A stretch of DNA of 64,000 bases from VRUE01 sp963737575. GTDB taxonomy: Bacteria > Actinomycetota > Thermoleophilia > Solirubrobacterales > 70-9. Location of the stretch: contig CAVTTJ010000008.1 in the NCBI GenBank assembly GCA_963737575.1, positions 186,001-250,000 of the forward strand, written 5' to 3'. Of this stretch, positions 57,031 to 64,000 are shown in pieces. Each line of letters begins with the position of its first letter. Positions within the stretch are counted from its first letter, which is position 1. A model generated the notes under the pieces. It was given only the letters and a program-made list of their open reading frames with translations, had not been told where the DNA came from and ran no database searches. Made by a program: the position numbers and the translations under genes.

Positions 57031-58195
57031 CGGTGCTCATCGGAGTCATGGCGTTGATTCCCGTCGCCGCGCGGCCGATGATCAGCTTCTGGATCTGCGA
57101 GGTCCCCTCGTACAGGGTCGTCACCCGGGCGTCGCGCAGGTAGCGCTCGACCGGGTAGTCATCGACGTAGCCCGAGCCGCCGTGGACCTGGATCGCGAGG
57201 TTCGCGCACTCGACCGCGGACTCGGTCGCGTGCAGCTTCGCCATCGAGGTCTCGACCGTGTTCGGCTTGCCTTCGTCCTTCAGAACTCCGGCACGGAGGA
57301 CCAGCATCCGCGATGCGTCGCGCTTCAACATCATGTCGGCGATCATCTCCTGGACCAGCTGGAAGCGAGCCAGCGGAACCCCGAACTGCTTGCGCTCGGT
57401 GGCGTAGGCGACAGAGGCTTCGACGCAGCCGTCGCAGATCCCGACGCAGCCGGCGGCGACGCTGTAGCGGCCGTTGTCGAGGGCGCTCATCGCGACCTTG
57501 AACCCGTCGCCGATCTCACCCAGCATCGCGTCGTCCGGGACCTCGACCTCGTCGAGCGAGATCTCGGCCGTGTCGGACGATCGCAGCCCGAGCTTGCCGT
57601 GGATCTCCTGGGTCGAAAATCCCCGGCTCTCGGTCGGGACCAGGAAGCAGGCGAGGCCGCGGTGTTTCAGCGAGGGGTCGGTCTGGGCGAAGATCAGCGC
57701 GACCTCGGAGACGTTGCCGAGCGAGATCCACATCTTCTGGCCGCTGATCGACCAGCCCGACTCGGTCTTCGTCGCCCTCGTCCGCAGGTTTGCGGCGTCG
57801 GAGCCGGTGTCGGGCTCGGTCAGCCCGAAGCACCCGAGCGCCTCGCCCGAGCAGAGCCGCGGCAGCCAGCGCTGCTTCTGCTCCTCGCTGCCCCAGCGCT
57901 CGATCGAGCCGGCGACCAGCGAGGTCTGGACCGAGACGACGGTGCGGGCGGATGAGTCGGCGCGGCCGACCTGCTCGACGATCAGCCCGTAGCCGATGTA
58001 ATCGAGGCCGCGGCCGCCGTATTTTTCGGCGACCGGCGCTCCGAGGTAGCCGACCTCGCCGAGCTTGCTCGCCAGCTCGCGGTCGAAGCGGGCGGCGCGG
58101 TCGTTCTCGCGGACCCGTGGGGTGATCTCGCGATCGGCGAACTCACGCGCCGTTTCGGAGATCAGTCGCTGCTCGTCGCTCAGCTGGAAGTCCAT
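57023..58195 (-). CDS. Acyl-CoA dehydrogenase
   Basis: FAD enzyme catalysing the first beta-oxidation step. 390 residues with the three-domain ACAD layout: an N-terminal helical domain (FQLSDEQRLISETAREFADREITPRVREND), LCSGEALGCFGLTEPDTGSDAANLRTRA and ISGQKMWISLGNVSEVALIFAQTD in the beta domain, and the C-terminal helical domain with QVHGGSGYVDDYPVERYLRDARVTTLYEGTSQIQKLIIGR, where the Glu of YEGTSQIQ is the usual catalytic base. Electrons should go to ETF, which is not in the window. Confidence 0.95.
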   Translation of the reverse strand: MDFQLSDEQRLISETAREFADREITPRVRENDRAARFDRELASKLGEVGYLGAPVAEKYGGRGLDYIGYGLIVEQVGRADSSARTVVSVQTSLVAGSIERWGSEEQKQRWLPRLCSGEALGCFGLTEPDTGSDAANLRTRATKTESGWSISGQKMWISLGNVSEVALIFAQTDPSLKHRGLACFLVPTESRGFSTQEIHGKLGLRSSDTAEISLDEVEVPDDAMLGEIGDGFKVAMSALDNGRYSVAAGCVGICDGCVEASVAYATERKQFGVPLARFQLVQEMIADMMLKRDASRMLVLRAGVLKDEGKPNTVETSMAKLHATESAVECANLAIQVHGGSGYVDDYPVERYLRDARVTTLYEGTSQIQKLIIGRAATGINAMTPMSTDE

Positions 58196-58229
58196 CTCAC
58201 CTCTGCTCTTTCGTCGTCGTGTGGATCGG

Positions 58230-59012
58230 TCAGAGCTCCCTGCCGAGAGTCTCCTGAAATGCCTGTTCGGCCTCGCGCGTGCGCGTGCCGGGGGCGGCGG
58301 CGAGCTCGGTGCCGTCGATCGCCGCCACCGCCTGGATCTCGCGCGTGGTCGAAGCGAGGAATGCCTCCCGCGCCGCGCGGAGGTCAGCCACCGGCCAGGC
58401 GCCCTCCTCGACCTCGAGGGCCCTGATCAGGCGGTCGCGGGTGATCGACTCGAGGACGCCGTTGTCGAGGGCCGGGGTCCGGAGGCCGCCCTGCGGCGAG
58501 ACCCAGAAGATCGAGGAGGTCGGTGGCTCGAGCACGGTGCCGTCGGGCTGGACGAGCACGGCCTCGTCGGCGCCCTGGGCCTGCGCGAGCCGGGTCGCCT
58601 GCATGTTGGCCGCGTAGGAGAGCGACTTGACCCCATTGAGGATCACGGTCGGGCAGTAGGTAACGGTTGCGATCCGGACCGTGTCGGGGTGCTCGGGGAT
58701 CGTCTCTGTCGCGGCGATCCGGCGCCCGCCGCGGGTGACGATCAGCCGCAGCTGGCCGTCGATCTCGCCGGCCTCCGCCAGCAGGGCCGCGATCTCCCGC
58801 TCGAGGGCGGCGCGGTCGAACTCGAGCTCGATCGCCGCCGTCGAGCGCTCGAGCCGGTCGAGGTGATCGCCGAGGGCGAACGGACGGCCCTGGTAGAGGC
58901 GGATCACCTCGAAGGCGCCGTCGCCGCGGTAGAGCCCGTCGTCGCGGAGCGGGACCGTCGCCTCGGCCGTTGCCGAAATCCTCCCGTCGACGCTTGCGAG
59001 TTCAGTCGCCAT
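58230..59012 (-). CDS. Class IV PLP aminotransferase (BCAT / aminodeoxychorismate lyase type)
   Basis: A 260-residue fold-type IV enzyme. It begins TELASVDGRISATAEATVPLRDDGLYRGDGAFEVIRLYQGRPFALGDHLDRLERS, the BCAT/ADCL start. The PLP lysine is in ILNGVKSLSYAANMQATRLAQAQGADEAVLVQPDGTVLEPPTSSIFWV, and the C-terminal half continues to the end. Branched-chain aminotransferase and 4-amino-4-deoxychorismate lyase are hard to separate by eye; the short length slightly favours the lyase. It interrupts the beta-oxidation run between the dehydrogenase and thiolase genes. Confidence 0.88.
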   Translation of the reverse strand: MATELASVDGRISATAEATVPLRDDGLYRGDGAFEVIRLYQGRPFALGDHLDRLERSTAAIELEFDRAALEREIAALLAEAGEIDGQLRLIVTRGGRRIAATETIPEHPDTVRIATVTYCPTVILNGVKSLSYAANMQATRLAQAQGADEAVLVQPDGTVLEPPTSSIFWVSPQGGLRTPALDNGVLESITRDRLIRALEVEEGAWPVADLRAAREAFLASTTREIQAVAAIDGTELAAAPGTRTREAEQAFQETLGREL

Positions 59013-59051
59013 CGCCGGGCGAGGCTACCGGTTCGAAGTGCCGCGACCTGC

Positions 59052-59086
59052 CTGCAGTTGACCACCGCATCGGTGGTCATCTGCAG
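59052..59086. promoter_or_regulatory. Strong hairpin between thiolase and aminotransferase genes
   Basis: TGACCACCG, a CAT loop, and CGGTGGTCA form a 9-bp perfect stem, and CTGCAG on each side extends it with one T-T mismatch. No T run follows on either strand, so it is not a standard terminator. It could be an operator, an attenuator or an mRNA-stabilising structure in the 119-bp gap between the thiolase stop and the aminotransferase start. Confidence 0.4.
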
Positions 59087-59131
59087 GGACCCCCGCGATG
59101 ACACCGCCATCCCGGGTGGGCGGCGGCTGGT

Positions 59132-60331
59132 TCAAACCGCCTCGAAGACCGTCGCCAGCCCCTGGCCGACGCCGACGCACATCGTCGCGATCCCGTAGCG
59201 GCCGCCGCGGCGGCGGAGCTCGTGCAGGAGTGTGGTGGTGAGTCGGGCGCCTGTGCAGCCGAGCGGGTGGCCGAGCGCGATCGCGCCGCCATTGACGTTG
59301 AGGCGCTCCTCGTCGATCCCGAGCTCGCCGACGCAGGCGAGAACCTGTGAGGCGAAGGCCTCGTTCAGCTCGATCAGGTCGATCTGGCCGAGCTCGAGGC
59401 CGGCGGCGGCGAGCGCGCGAGGGATCGCCTCGACCGGGCCGATTCCCATGTAGGCGGGGTCGACCCCGGCGACGCCGGTGGCGAGGACCCGGGCCAGCGG
59501 CTCGGCGCCGAGCTTCTCGACGCCGGCCTCGGAGGCGATCAGGGTGCAGGCGGCGCCGTCGTTGAGGGTCGATGCGTTGCCGGCGGTCACGGTCCCGCCC
59601 TCGCGGAAGACGGGCCGGAGCTTCGCCATCCGCTCCAGCGACGCGTCGGGCCGCGGCCCCTCGTCGGTCCCGACCACCACCGTCTCACGACCGTGTGGCG
59701 CCTCGATCGGCGCGATCTCGGCCGCGAACGCGCCGCGCTCGGCGGCGGCGACCGCGCGCTGGTGGCTGCGCAGCGCGAAAGCGTCCTGTGCCTCGCGCGA
59801 GATCCCGTAGCGCTCGGCGACGTTCTCGGCGGTCTCGCCCATCGACTCGGTCGAGACCCCGCGCTCGGCCATCCGCGGATTGACGAGGCGCCAGCCGAGC
59901 GTCGTGTCGTGCATCGTCTGCTCGCCGCGGGGCAGGCCCCGGTCGGGCTTGGAGACGACCCACGGCGCCCGGCTCATCGACTCGACGCCGCCGGCGAGGT
60001 AGAACTCGCCCTCGTCGAGCTTCGTCGCGCGGGCGGCCGAGTTGACCGCCTCGAGCCCCGACGCGCAGAGGCGGTTGACGGTCGCTCCCGGGACCCTGTG
60101 GGGCAGGCCGGCGAGCAGGGCGGCCATCCGCGCGACGTCGCGATTGTCCTCGCCGCTCTGGTTGGCGGCGCCGAAGTAGACGTCGGTGATCCGCTCGGGG
60201 TCGACGCCCGTGCGCTCGACCACCGCCCCGATCGCGTGGGCGGCGAGGTCGTCGGGACGAACGCCCGACAGCCCCCCTCGGTAGGAGCCCATCGGAGTGC
60301 GGACCGCGTCGACGACAAATGCCTCGGACAT
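59132..60331 (-). CDS. Acetyl-CoA acyltransferase (thiolase)
   Basis: Completes beta-oxidation by thiolytic cleavage of 3-ketoacyl-CoA. The active-site Cys89 is in NRLCASGLEAVNSAA, the second catalytic pair is NGGAIALGHPLGCTGARL (His) and the C-terminal Cys in ATMCVGVGQGLATVFEAV. 399 aa, normal. The frame stays open far upstream but homology begins at MSEAFVVDAVRTPMGSYRGG, ATG 60331. With the 3HCDH, enoyl-CoA hydratase and acyl-CoA dehydrogenase it supplies a full degradative spiral on one strand. Confidence 0.96.
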   Translation of the reverse strand: MSEAFVVDAVRTPMGSYRGGLSGVRPDDLAAHAIGAVVERTGVDPERITDVYFGAANQSGEDNRDVARMAALLAGLPHRVPGATVNRLCASGLEAVNSAARATKLDEGEFYLAGGVESMSRAPWVVSKPDRGLPRGEQTMHDTTLGWRLVNPRMAERGVSTESMGETAENVAERYGISREAQDAFALRSHQRAVAAAERGAFAAEIAPIEAPHGRETVVVGTDEGPRPDASLERMAKLRPVFREGGTVTAGNASTLNDGAACTLIASEAGVEKLGAEPLARVLATGVAGVDPAYMGIGPVEAIPRALAAAGLELGQIDLIELNEAFASQVLACVGELGIDEERLNVNGGAIALGHPLGCTGARLTTTLLHELRRRGGRYGIATMCVGVGQGLATVFEAV

Positions 60332-60380
60332 CGCGCGGAACCGTATCCTGGTTGCGAGCAAAGCACGAAAGGTGTGTGAA

Positions 60381-60674
60381 ATGGGTTTCGTCCTTGGCAC
60401 GGTCGCCCTGCTGCTGGCGCTGGCCTTCATCCTGGCGTGGGTCGCACACGTCAGCCAGCGCCGCGACGTCGAACTCGTCGACTGGAAGCCGACCCGGTCG
60501 CCCGAGCTCGAGGCGCAGAACGAGATCGACGACGTCCGCCAGATGGTCGAGGCGCAGAACGAGATGCGCCGCCGCCGCGGCGCCTCCGATCTCGACGAGG
60601 GACGGTTGCGCTCCGAGGTCGAGGAGGAAGAGATCGAGCGGCTGCGCCGCGGCGACCCCTTCCGGCCCGACTGA
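60381..60674 (+). CDS. Small single-helix membrane protein with charged tail (97 aa)
   Basis: One N-terminal membrane helix (GFVLGTVALLLALAFILAWVAHV) followed by a very hydrophilic, coiled-coil-like cytoplasmic tail (NEIDDVRQMVEAQNEMRRRRGASDLDEGRLRSEVEEEEIERLRRG). AAAGG lies eight bases before the ATG. No family is recognised. It is followed after six bases by the NAD-binding protein, so the two may be cotranscribed. It is divergent from the thiolase gene. Confidence 0.72.
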   Translation: MGFVLGTVALLLALAFILAWVAHVSQRRDVELVDWKPTRSPELEAQNEIDDVRQMVEAQNEMRRRRGASDLDEGRLRSEVEEEEIERLRRGDPFRPD

Positions 60675-60680
60675 GACACG

Positions 60681-61181
60681 GTGGCGCGGGCGCTTATCGT
60701 CGGCTGCGGCTGCCGCGGGCGCCTGCTCGGGGAGCGTCTGATGTCCGCGGGCTGGGCCGTCCGCGGGACCAGCCGCACCGAGGATGGGCTCGCTCCGATC
60801 CGCGCCACCGGGATCGAGCCGGCGATCGCCGACCCGCTCTGGCCCGAGACGGTCCTCGACCTGGTCGGCGACGTCGCCCTCCTCGTCTGGGCCCTCGGCT
60901 CGGCGCGCCCCGACGGCGCCGACGGAGAGGGGGAGGTGAGGGAGCTCCACGGCGAGCGGCTCGAGCGCACGCTGGAGCGTCTCGTCGAAACCCCGGTCCG
61001 CGGGTTCCTCTACGAGGGGGCGGGCTCGGTCGACGCCGAGGCGCTTGCCGTCGGGAGGCGGGCGGTCGAGAGCGCGGCGGCGAGGTGGCGGATCCCGGCA
61101 GAGACGATCGAGGCCGATCCCGTCGAGCATGACCCCTGGGCGTCCGCGATGGCCGCTGCCGCGGCCCGGCTGGTGGCCTGA
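60681..61181 (+). CDS. Short NAD(P)-binding epimerase-like protein
   Basis: A 166-residue protein with the Rossmann start ARALIVGCGCRGRLLGERLMSAGWAVRGTSRTEDGLAPIRATGIEPAIAD and a middle ALLVWALGSARPDGADGEGEVRELHGERLERTLERLVETPVRGFLYEGAGSV, resembling short atypical members of the NAD-dependent epimerase/dehydratase group. The usual YxxxK pair is not obvious, so it may bind the nucleotide without typical epimerase chemistry. GTG start. Confidence 0.72.
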   Translation: MARALIVGCGCRGRLLGERLMSAGWAVRGTSRTEDGLAPIRATGIEPAIADPLWPETVLDLVGDVALLVWALGSARPDGADGEGEVRELHGERLERTLERLVETPVRGFLYEGAGSVDAEALAVGRRAVESAAARWRIPAETIEADPVEHDPWASAMAAAAARLVA

Positions 61182-61208
61182 GGGTCCGCGCCGACGAGGT
61201 CAAAGGTC

Positions 61209-61228
61209 TAAACTCGGATAGGAATTTA
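61209..61228. promoter_or_regulatory. Imperfect dyad upstream of peroxiredoxin
   Basis: TAAACTC-GGATAG-GAATTTA has imperfect inverted ends (TAAACT against AATTTA, one mismatch) and lies in an AT-rich island 47 bp before the peroxiredoxin ATG. It may be an operator for a redox or Rrf2-type regulator, or simply promoter sequence. Confidence 0.3.
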
Positions 61229-61274
61229 GGTGAATCGCACATAGCGCATCCGCACCCGAAAGAAGGAGCGATCG

Positions 61275-61946
61275 ATGGGTCTCAAACTTGGCGACGTAGC
61301 ACCCGACTTCGAGGCTGAAACCACCGAGGGCCCGATCAAGTTCCACGACTGGATCGGCGACTCCTGGGCCATCCTCTTCTCGCACCCGAAGGACTTCACC
61401 CCCGTCTGCACGACGGAGCTCGGCTACATGGCCAGCATCGAGCCCGAGTTCGAGAAGCGCAACGTCAAGATCATCGGCCTCTCGGTCGATCCGCTCGAAA
61501 ACCATGAGGAATGGGTCGACGACATCGAGGCGACGCAGGGCTCGAGGCCCGAGTACCCGATCATCAGCGACGCCGACTTCCACGTCTCGAAGCTCTACGA
61601 CATGCTGCCCGCGGAGGCCTCGGGCGATCCCGGCGACCGCACCCCGGCCGACAACCAGACCGTCCGCAACGTCTTCGTCATCGGCCCGGACAAGAAAATC
61701 AAACTGATCCTCGTCTACCCGATGACGACCGGGCGCAACTTCGACGAGGTCCTGCGGGTGATCGACTCGCTGCAGCTGACCGCTCACCACAAAGTCGCGA
61801 CCCCCGCCAACTGGAAGATCGGCGACGACGTGATCATCGCCGGCTCGGTCTCCAACGACGAAGCAAAGGAGATCTACCCTGACGGGTGGGAGGAGCCGCG
61901 TCCCTACATCCGGATCGTCCCCCAGCCGGAGGAGGAGAAGGTCTAG
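61275..61946 (+). CDS. Peroxiredoxin, Prx6 (1-Cys) type
   Basis: Reduces hydroperoxides in the cytoplasm. The peroxidatic Cys45 is in SHPKDFTPVCTTELGYMA. The 223-residue length and the long C-terminal domain (LTAHHKVATPANWKIGDDVIIAGSVSNDEAKEIYPDGWEEPRPYIRIVPQP) identify the Prx6 class. No clear resolving Cys is present, consistent with 1-Cys function. AAGGAG lies eight bases before the ATG. The TAG stop overlaps the end of the convergent Nudix gene by 4 bp. Confidence 0.96.
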   Translation: MGLKLGDVAPDFEAETTEGPIKFHDWIGDSWAILFSHPKDFTPVCTTELGYMASIEPEFEKRNVKIIGLSVDPLENHEEWVDDIEATQGSRPEYPIISDADFHVSKLYDMLPAEASGDPGDRTPADNQTVRNVFVIGPDKKIKLILVYPMTTGRNFDEVLRVIDSLQLTAHHKVATPANWKIGDDVIIAGSVSNDEAKEIYPDGWEEPRPYIRIVPQPEEEKV

Positions 61947-62512
61947 CCGAGGCGGTCGAGGAGCTCGGCGAGGATCCTCGCCGTCGCCCCCCAGATCAGG
62001 TGGCCCTCGACCTCGTAGGTCGGGGTGTGGATCGGGACCCCGCGCCGAATCAGGCGGCGCATTGCGTAGCCCTGGGCGAGGACGTCGAGTGAGAGGGTGA
62101 GCAGGGTCTCGACCTCGCCGGGATTTGGCTCGAGCCCGAGCCCGGCGGGGTCGGGAATCCGGCCGACGAAGGGGTGGATCCGGTATCCGGTGACGAAGGT
62201 CGAGGTGGGGGGCAGGGCGCCGCTCAGCTCGACGTCGTCGGGGGAGAGCGCGATCTCCTCCTCGGCCTCGCGCAGCGCTGTCCCCGCCAGGTCCGGATCG
62301 GCCGGGTCCTGGCGGCCGCCGGGGAATGAGATCTCGCCGGCGTGCCGCCGCAGGTCGGCGCGGCGCTCGGTGAAGATCAGGCCGGGGCTCTCGGGCCAGC
62401 CGTAGAGCGGCAGGAGGACGGCGGCGTCGGTGTCGCCGCGGACCTCGATCGCGCGCGCCTCCTCGGGCGAGAGCAGTAGCTCGGCGAGGGGGGCTGGCGC
62501 TTTACCCGTCAT
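61943..62512 (-). CDS. Nudix hydrolase, CoA pyrophosphatase (NudL) type
   Basis: A 189-residue enzyme. The Nudix box is GGRQDPADPDLAGTALREAEEEIAL, preceded by RRADLRRHAGEISFPGG, which is the CoA-specific signature (LRxHxGqisFPGG). It should hydrolyse CoA, acyl-CoA or ADP-ribose. The ATG lies ~30 bases from the neighbouring SDR gene end. Confidence 0.92.
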   Translation of the reverse strand: MTGKAPAPLAELLLSPEEARAIEVRGDTDAAVLLPLYGWPESPGLIFTERRADLRRHAGEISFPGGRQDPADPDLAGTALREAEEEIALSPDDVELSGALPPTSTFVTGYRIHPFVGRIPDPAGLGLEPNPGEVETLLTLSLDVLAQGYAMRRLIRRGVPIHTPTYEVEGHLIWGATARILAELLDRLG

Positions 62513-62539
62513 ATGGACGTGAAAGGCGCCAGGCCGCCC

Positions 62540-63349
62540 TCAGATGATCCCCTGGACGGTGCCGCCGTCGACCGACCAGGCGGCGCCGCTGACATAGGAG
62601 GCGCGCGCCGAGCAGAGGAAGACGATCGCCGCGGCGATCTCGGCGACCTCGGCGAGGCGGCCGATCGGCCGTTTCGACCCGGCGGCCTCCAGCGCCTCCT
62701 CACGGCTCGCCGCTCCCGAGAGCTCGCGGGACTGGTCGAGGAGGCCGCCGGGCTCCATCCATAGCTCGGCCTTGACCGGTCCCGGGCAGATCGCGTTGAC
62801 GAGGACGCCGGCGCTCGCGTAGCGGTCGGCGAACAGCCGAGAGAGCGACAGCTCTGCGGCCTTCGCGACCGAGTACTCGGGCATCGCCGCCGAGGGGCGC
62901 TTGCCCGCGGTCGAGCAGACGTTGACGATCCGTCCCCAGCCGCGATCGGCCATCGGCGGCGCCGCGGCCCGCATCGCCCGCAGCGGCGCCATCACGTTCA
63001 GCTCGTACTGCGCCAGCCAATCCTCGTCGGGGACGTCATCGAGATCGCGCCAGCGGGCGGCGCCGGCGTTGTTGACGAGGACGTCGAGCGAGCCGAAGCT
63101 CTCGGTCGCGCTCGCGAGCATCCGCTCGCCGGCGTCCGCGGCGGTGACGTCGAGGGCGAGGGCCTCCGCCCGGCCGCCGCCGTCCGCCCCGGCGGCGGCC
63201 TCATCGGCCGCCTCGGCGAGCGCGTCGGCGCTGCGCGCGACGAGCAGGACCGAGGCCCCCTCGGCGCAGAGCCGGCGCGCAGCGTCGCGGCCGATGCCCC
63301 GGCTCGCTCCGGTGACGACGCAGGCCCTGCCGCCCAGGCCGAGGTCCAT
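62540..63349 (-). CDS. Short-chain dehydrogenase/reductase
   Basis: A 269-residue classical SDR. The cofactor loop is VVTGASRGIGRDAARRL, NNAG is at VLVNNAGAARW, the catalytic Ser and Tyr-x3-Lys are in VNVCSTAGKRPSAAMPEYSVAKAAELSLSRL, and CPGPVKAELW continues the fold. The substrate is unknown. Start ATG 63349 overlaps the OsmC stop (ATGA), so they are cotranscribed. Confidence 0.93.
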   Translation of the reverse strand: MDLGLGGRACVVTGASRGIGRDAARRLCAEGASVLLVARSADALAEAADEAAAGADGGGRAEALALDVTAADAGERMLASATESFGSLDVLVNNAGAARWRDLDDVPDEDWLAQYELNVMAPLRAMRAAAPPMADRGWGRIVNVCSTAGKRPSAAMPEYSVAKAAELSLSRLFADRYASAGVLVNAICPGPVKAELWMEPGGLLDQSRELSGAASREEALEAAGSKRPIGRLAEVAEIAAAIVFLCSARASYVSGAAWSVDGGTVQGII

Positions 63350-63750
63350 CAGTCCTCTTCGACCCGGTAGGAGATGGCGACCTCGGTCTCGTGGGCGAGC
63401 ACACGATGAACAGGGCACTTGCGGGCCACCCTCAGCAGCGCCTCGCGCTGCTCCTCGCTGAGCTCGGCGGGAAGGTGGATCGAGGTCGAGAACGAGCGCG
63501 GAGTGAAGCGCTCGTACTCGACGTCGACCGTGACCTCGACGTCTCCCAGCTCCCAGCCCTTGCGCTGCGCGTACATCTCCATGGTTATCGCGACGCAACT
63601 CGCGAGCCCGGCGGCGACCAGGCGGGTGGGGGCCGGGCCGGCATCCCCGCCGCCGGCCTCGGTCGGCTCGTCGACCACCAGTCGGTGATCCCCACCTTCG
63701 ATGTCGACGTCGTGGACGTAGCCCTCGCGCCGGCGTGCGACGACCCGCAT
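63349..63750 (-). CDS. OsmC-family protein
   Basis: A 133-residue OsmC/Ohr-fold protein: DEPTEAGGGDAGPAPTRLVAAGLASCVAITMEMYAQRKGWELGDVEVTVDVEY carries the first Cys (ASC), and VARKCPVHRVLAHETEVAISYRVEED carries the second (KCPVH). The Cys pair suggests thiol peroxidase activity toward organic hydroperoxides, in the YhfA-like branch. It fits the nearby peroxiredoxin. Confidence 0.92.
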   Translation of the reverse strand: MRVVARRREGYVHDVDIEGGDHRLVVDEPTEAGGGDAGPAPTRLVAAGLASCVAITMEMYAQRKGWELGDVEVTVDVEYERFTPRSFSTSIHLPAELSEEQREALLRVARKCPVHRVLAHETEVAISYRVEED

Positions 63751-63754
63751 ACCG

Positions 63755-64000
63755 CTAGGACCGGCGCCGTCCCTCGAACAGCGCCGGCTCCTCGACGTCG
63801 GCGAAGCGCGCGAGGGCGTAGACGTAGTCCGAGGCTCGGTTGACGAAGTGGACGACGGTCTCGCCGGCCAGCTCGCCCGCCTCGTTGAGGGCGCTGAGCC
63901 GGCGCTCGGCCCGGCGGATAGTCGTCCGCGCGACGTCGAGCTGGGCCGAGAGCTGGTTACCGCCGGGGATTACGAATTGGGGCGGCAGCTCCACCTGCTC
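63755..64000 (-). CDS. Cob(I)alamin adenosyltransferase, PduO type, 5' end cut by window edge
   Basis: The C-terminal ~82 residues are present: PPQFVIPGGNQLSAQLDVARTTIRRAERRLSALNEAGELAGETVVHFVNRASDYVYALARFADVEEP. FVIPGG, ARTTIRRAERR and VNRASDYVYALAR are hallmarks of PduO-type ATP:cobalamin adenosyltransferases, which make adenosylcobalamin. The frame stays open to base 64000. It ends four bases before the OsmC gene start. Confidence 0.9.
   Translation of the reverse strand, partial: EQVELPPQFVIPGGNQLSAQLDVARTTIRRAERRLSALNEAGELAGETVVHFVNRASDYVYALARFADVEEPALFEGRRRS

Noticed and set aside
1..64000. tRNA, rRNA, insertion sequences, integrases, phage genes, toxin-antitoxin pairs
   Set aside because: No characteristic sequences or protein motifs for any of these were found on either strand.

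Overview
The window is one contiguous, gene-dense stretch of a very GC-rich chromosome. GTG, TTG and ATG starts are all used, ATGA/TGATG start-stop overlaps are very common, and there are no tRNA, rRNA, IS, phage or CRISPR features. Gene content and order (fused NnrE-NnrD, GuaB3 next to GuaA, a type-2 PyrF, an actinobacterial type aa3-oxidase cluster, a c-di-AMP riboswitch ahead of an M23 peptidase) suggest an actinobacterium, most likely class Thermoleophilia (Solirubrobacterales-like). This is inference from style and content; no marker gene was compared.

Layout. 1-5 kb: end of rdgB, a cation-efflux transporter, two small proteins and the TldD/TldE protease pair. 5-8.9 kb: HU, pyrF (apparent CTG start), a LysM protein, a D-Ala-D-Ala carboxypeptidase broken by a single-base frameshift, and a PfkB-family sugar kinase. 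8.9-14.8 kb: guaB3-guaA, a nine-helix membrane protein with presenilin-like motifs, a ZIP transporter plus Fur/Zur regulator with a clear operator, and an M23 peptidase preceded by a ydaO-type riboswitch. 15-24.3 kb: rplM-rpsI (S9 has a ~205-residue acidic extension), glmM, glmS, nnrE/D, a CBS protein, alr and a CCA-adding-type enzyme. 24.4-36.5 kb: a secreted metzincin-like protease, a lone infA, a GH63-like hydrolase with a DrrAB-like ABC exporter, an amidase with its small partner, a secreted protein, a zinc ribbon and a GT4 glycosyltransferase. 36.5-47.8 kb: the respiratory region. 48-64 kb: PAP2 and LPG-synthase-like membrane proteins, trxB, greA, a UBP zinc finger, two YWTD-propeller secreted proteins, a fatty-acid beta-oxidation set, peroxiredoxin, Nudix, SDR, OsmC and a partial cobalamin adenosyltransferase.

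The respiratory region is the most unusual. On the plus strand a normal oxidase (ctaC-ctaD-ctaE, with a YSHPAVY A2-type subunit I) is interleaved with two nucleotide-binding-like stress proteins. On the minus strand lie ctaA, a diheme lipoprotein cytochrome c, small membrane subunits and ctaB. Directly upstream of ctaB is a second subunit II / subunit I pair. In this pair three of six CuA ligands, all three CuB histidines, the cross-linked tyrosine, the heme a3 ligand and one heme a ligand have been replaced, while the overall fold is kept. It looks like a redox-dead heme-copper-oxidase-like complex retained as an operon.

The second notable layer is repetitive. A 68-bp element encoding a 21-23 residue micro-ORF (MSAERASVHIWF...APRAKR) recurs at least nine times. 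In the well-preserved copies its stop codon overlaps, or falls within 3 nt of, the start codon of the next unit or of the real gene (ctaC, a small subunit-IV-like gene, a 37-aa membrane protein, the PAP2 gene). A separate ~80-bp element with GCGGGT/ACCCGC termini occurs between guaB3 and guaA and also in frame inside the carboxypeptidase and the S9 extension. Several genes also show a TANNNT hexamer 6-11 nt before the start codon, which suggests leaderless transcription.
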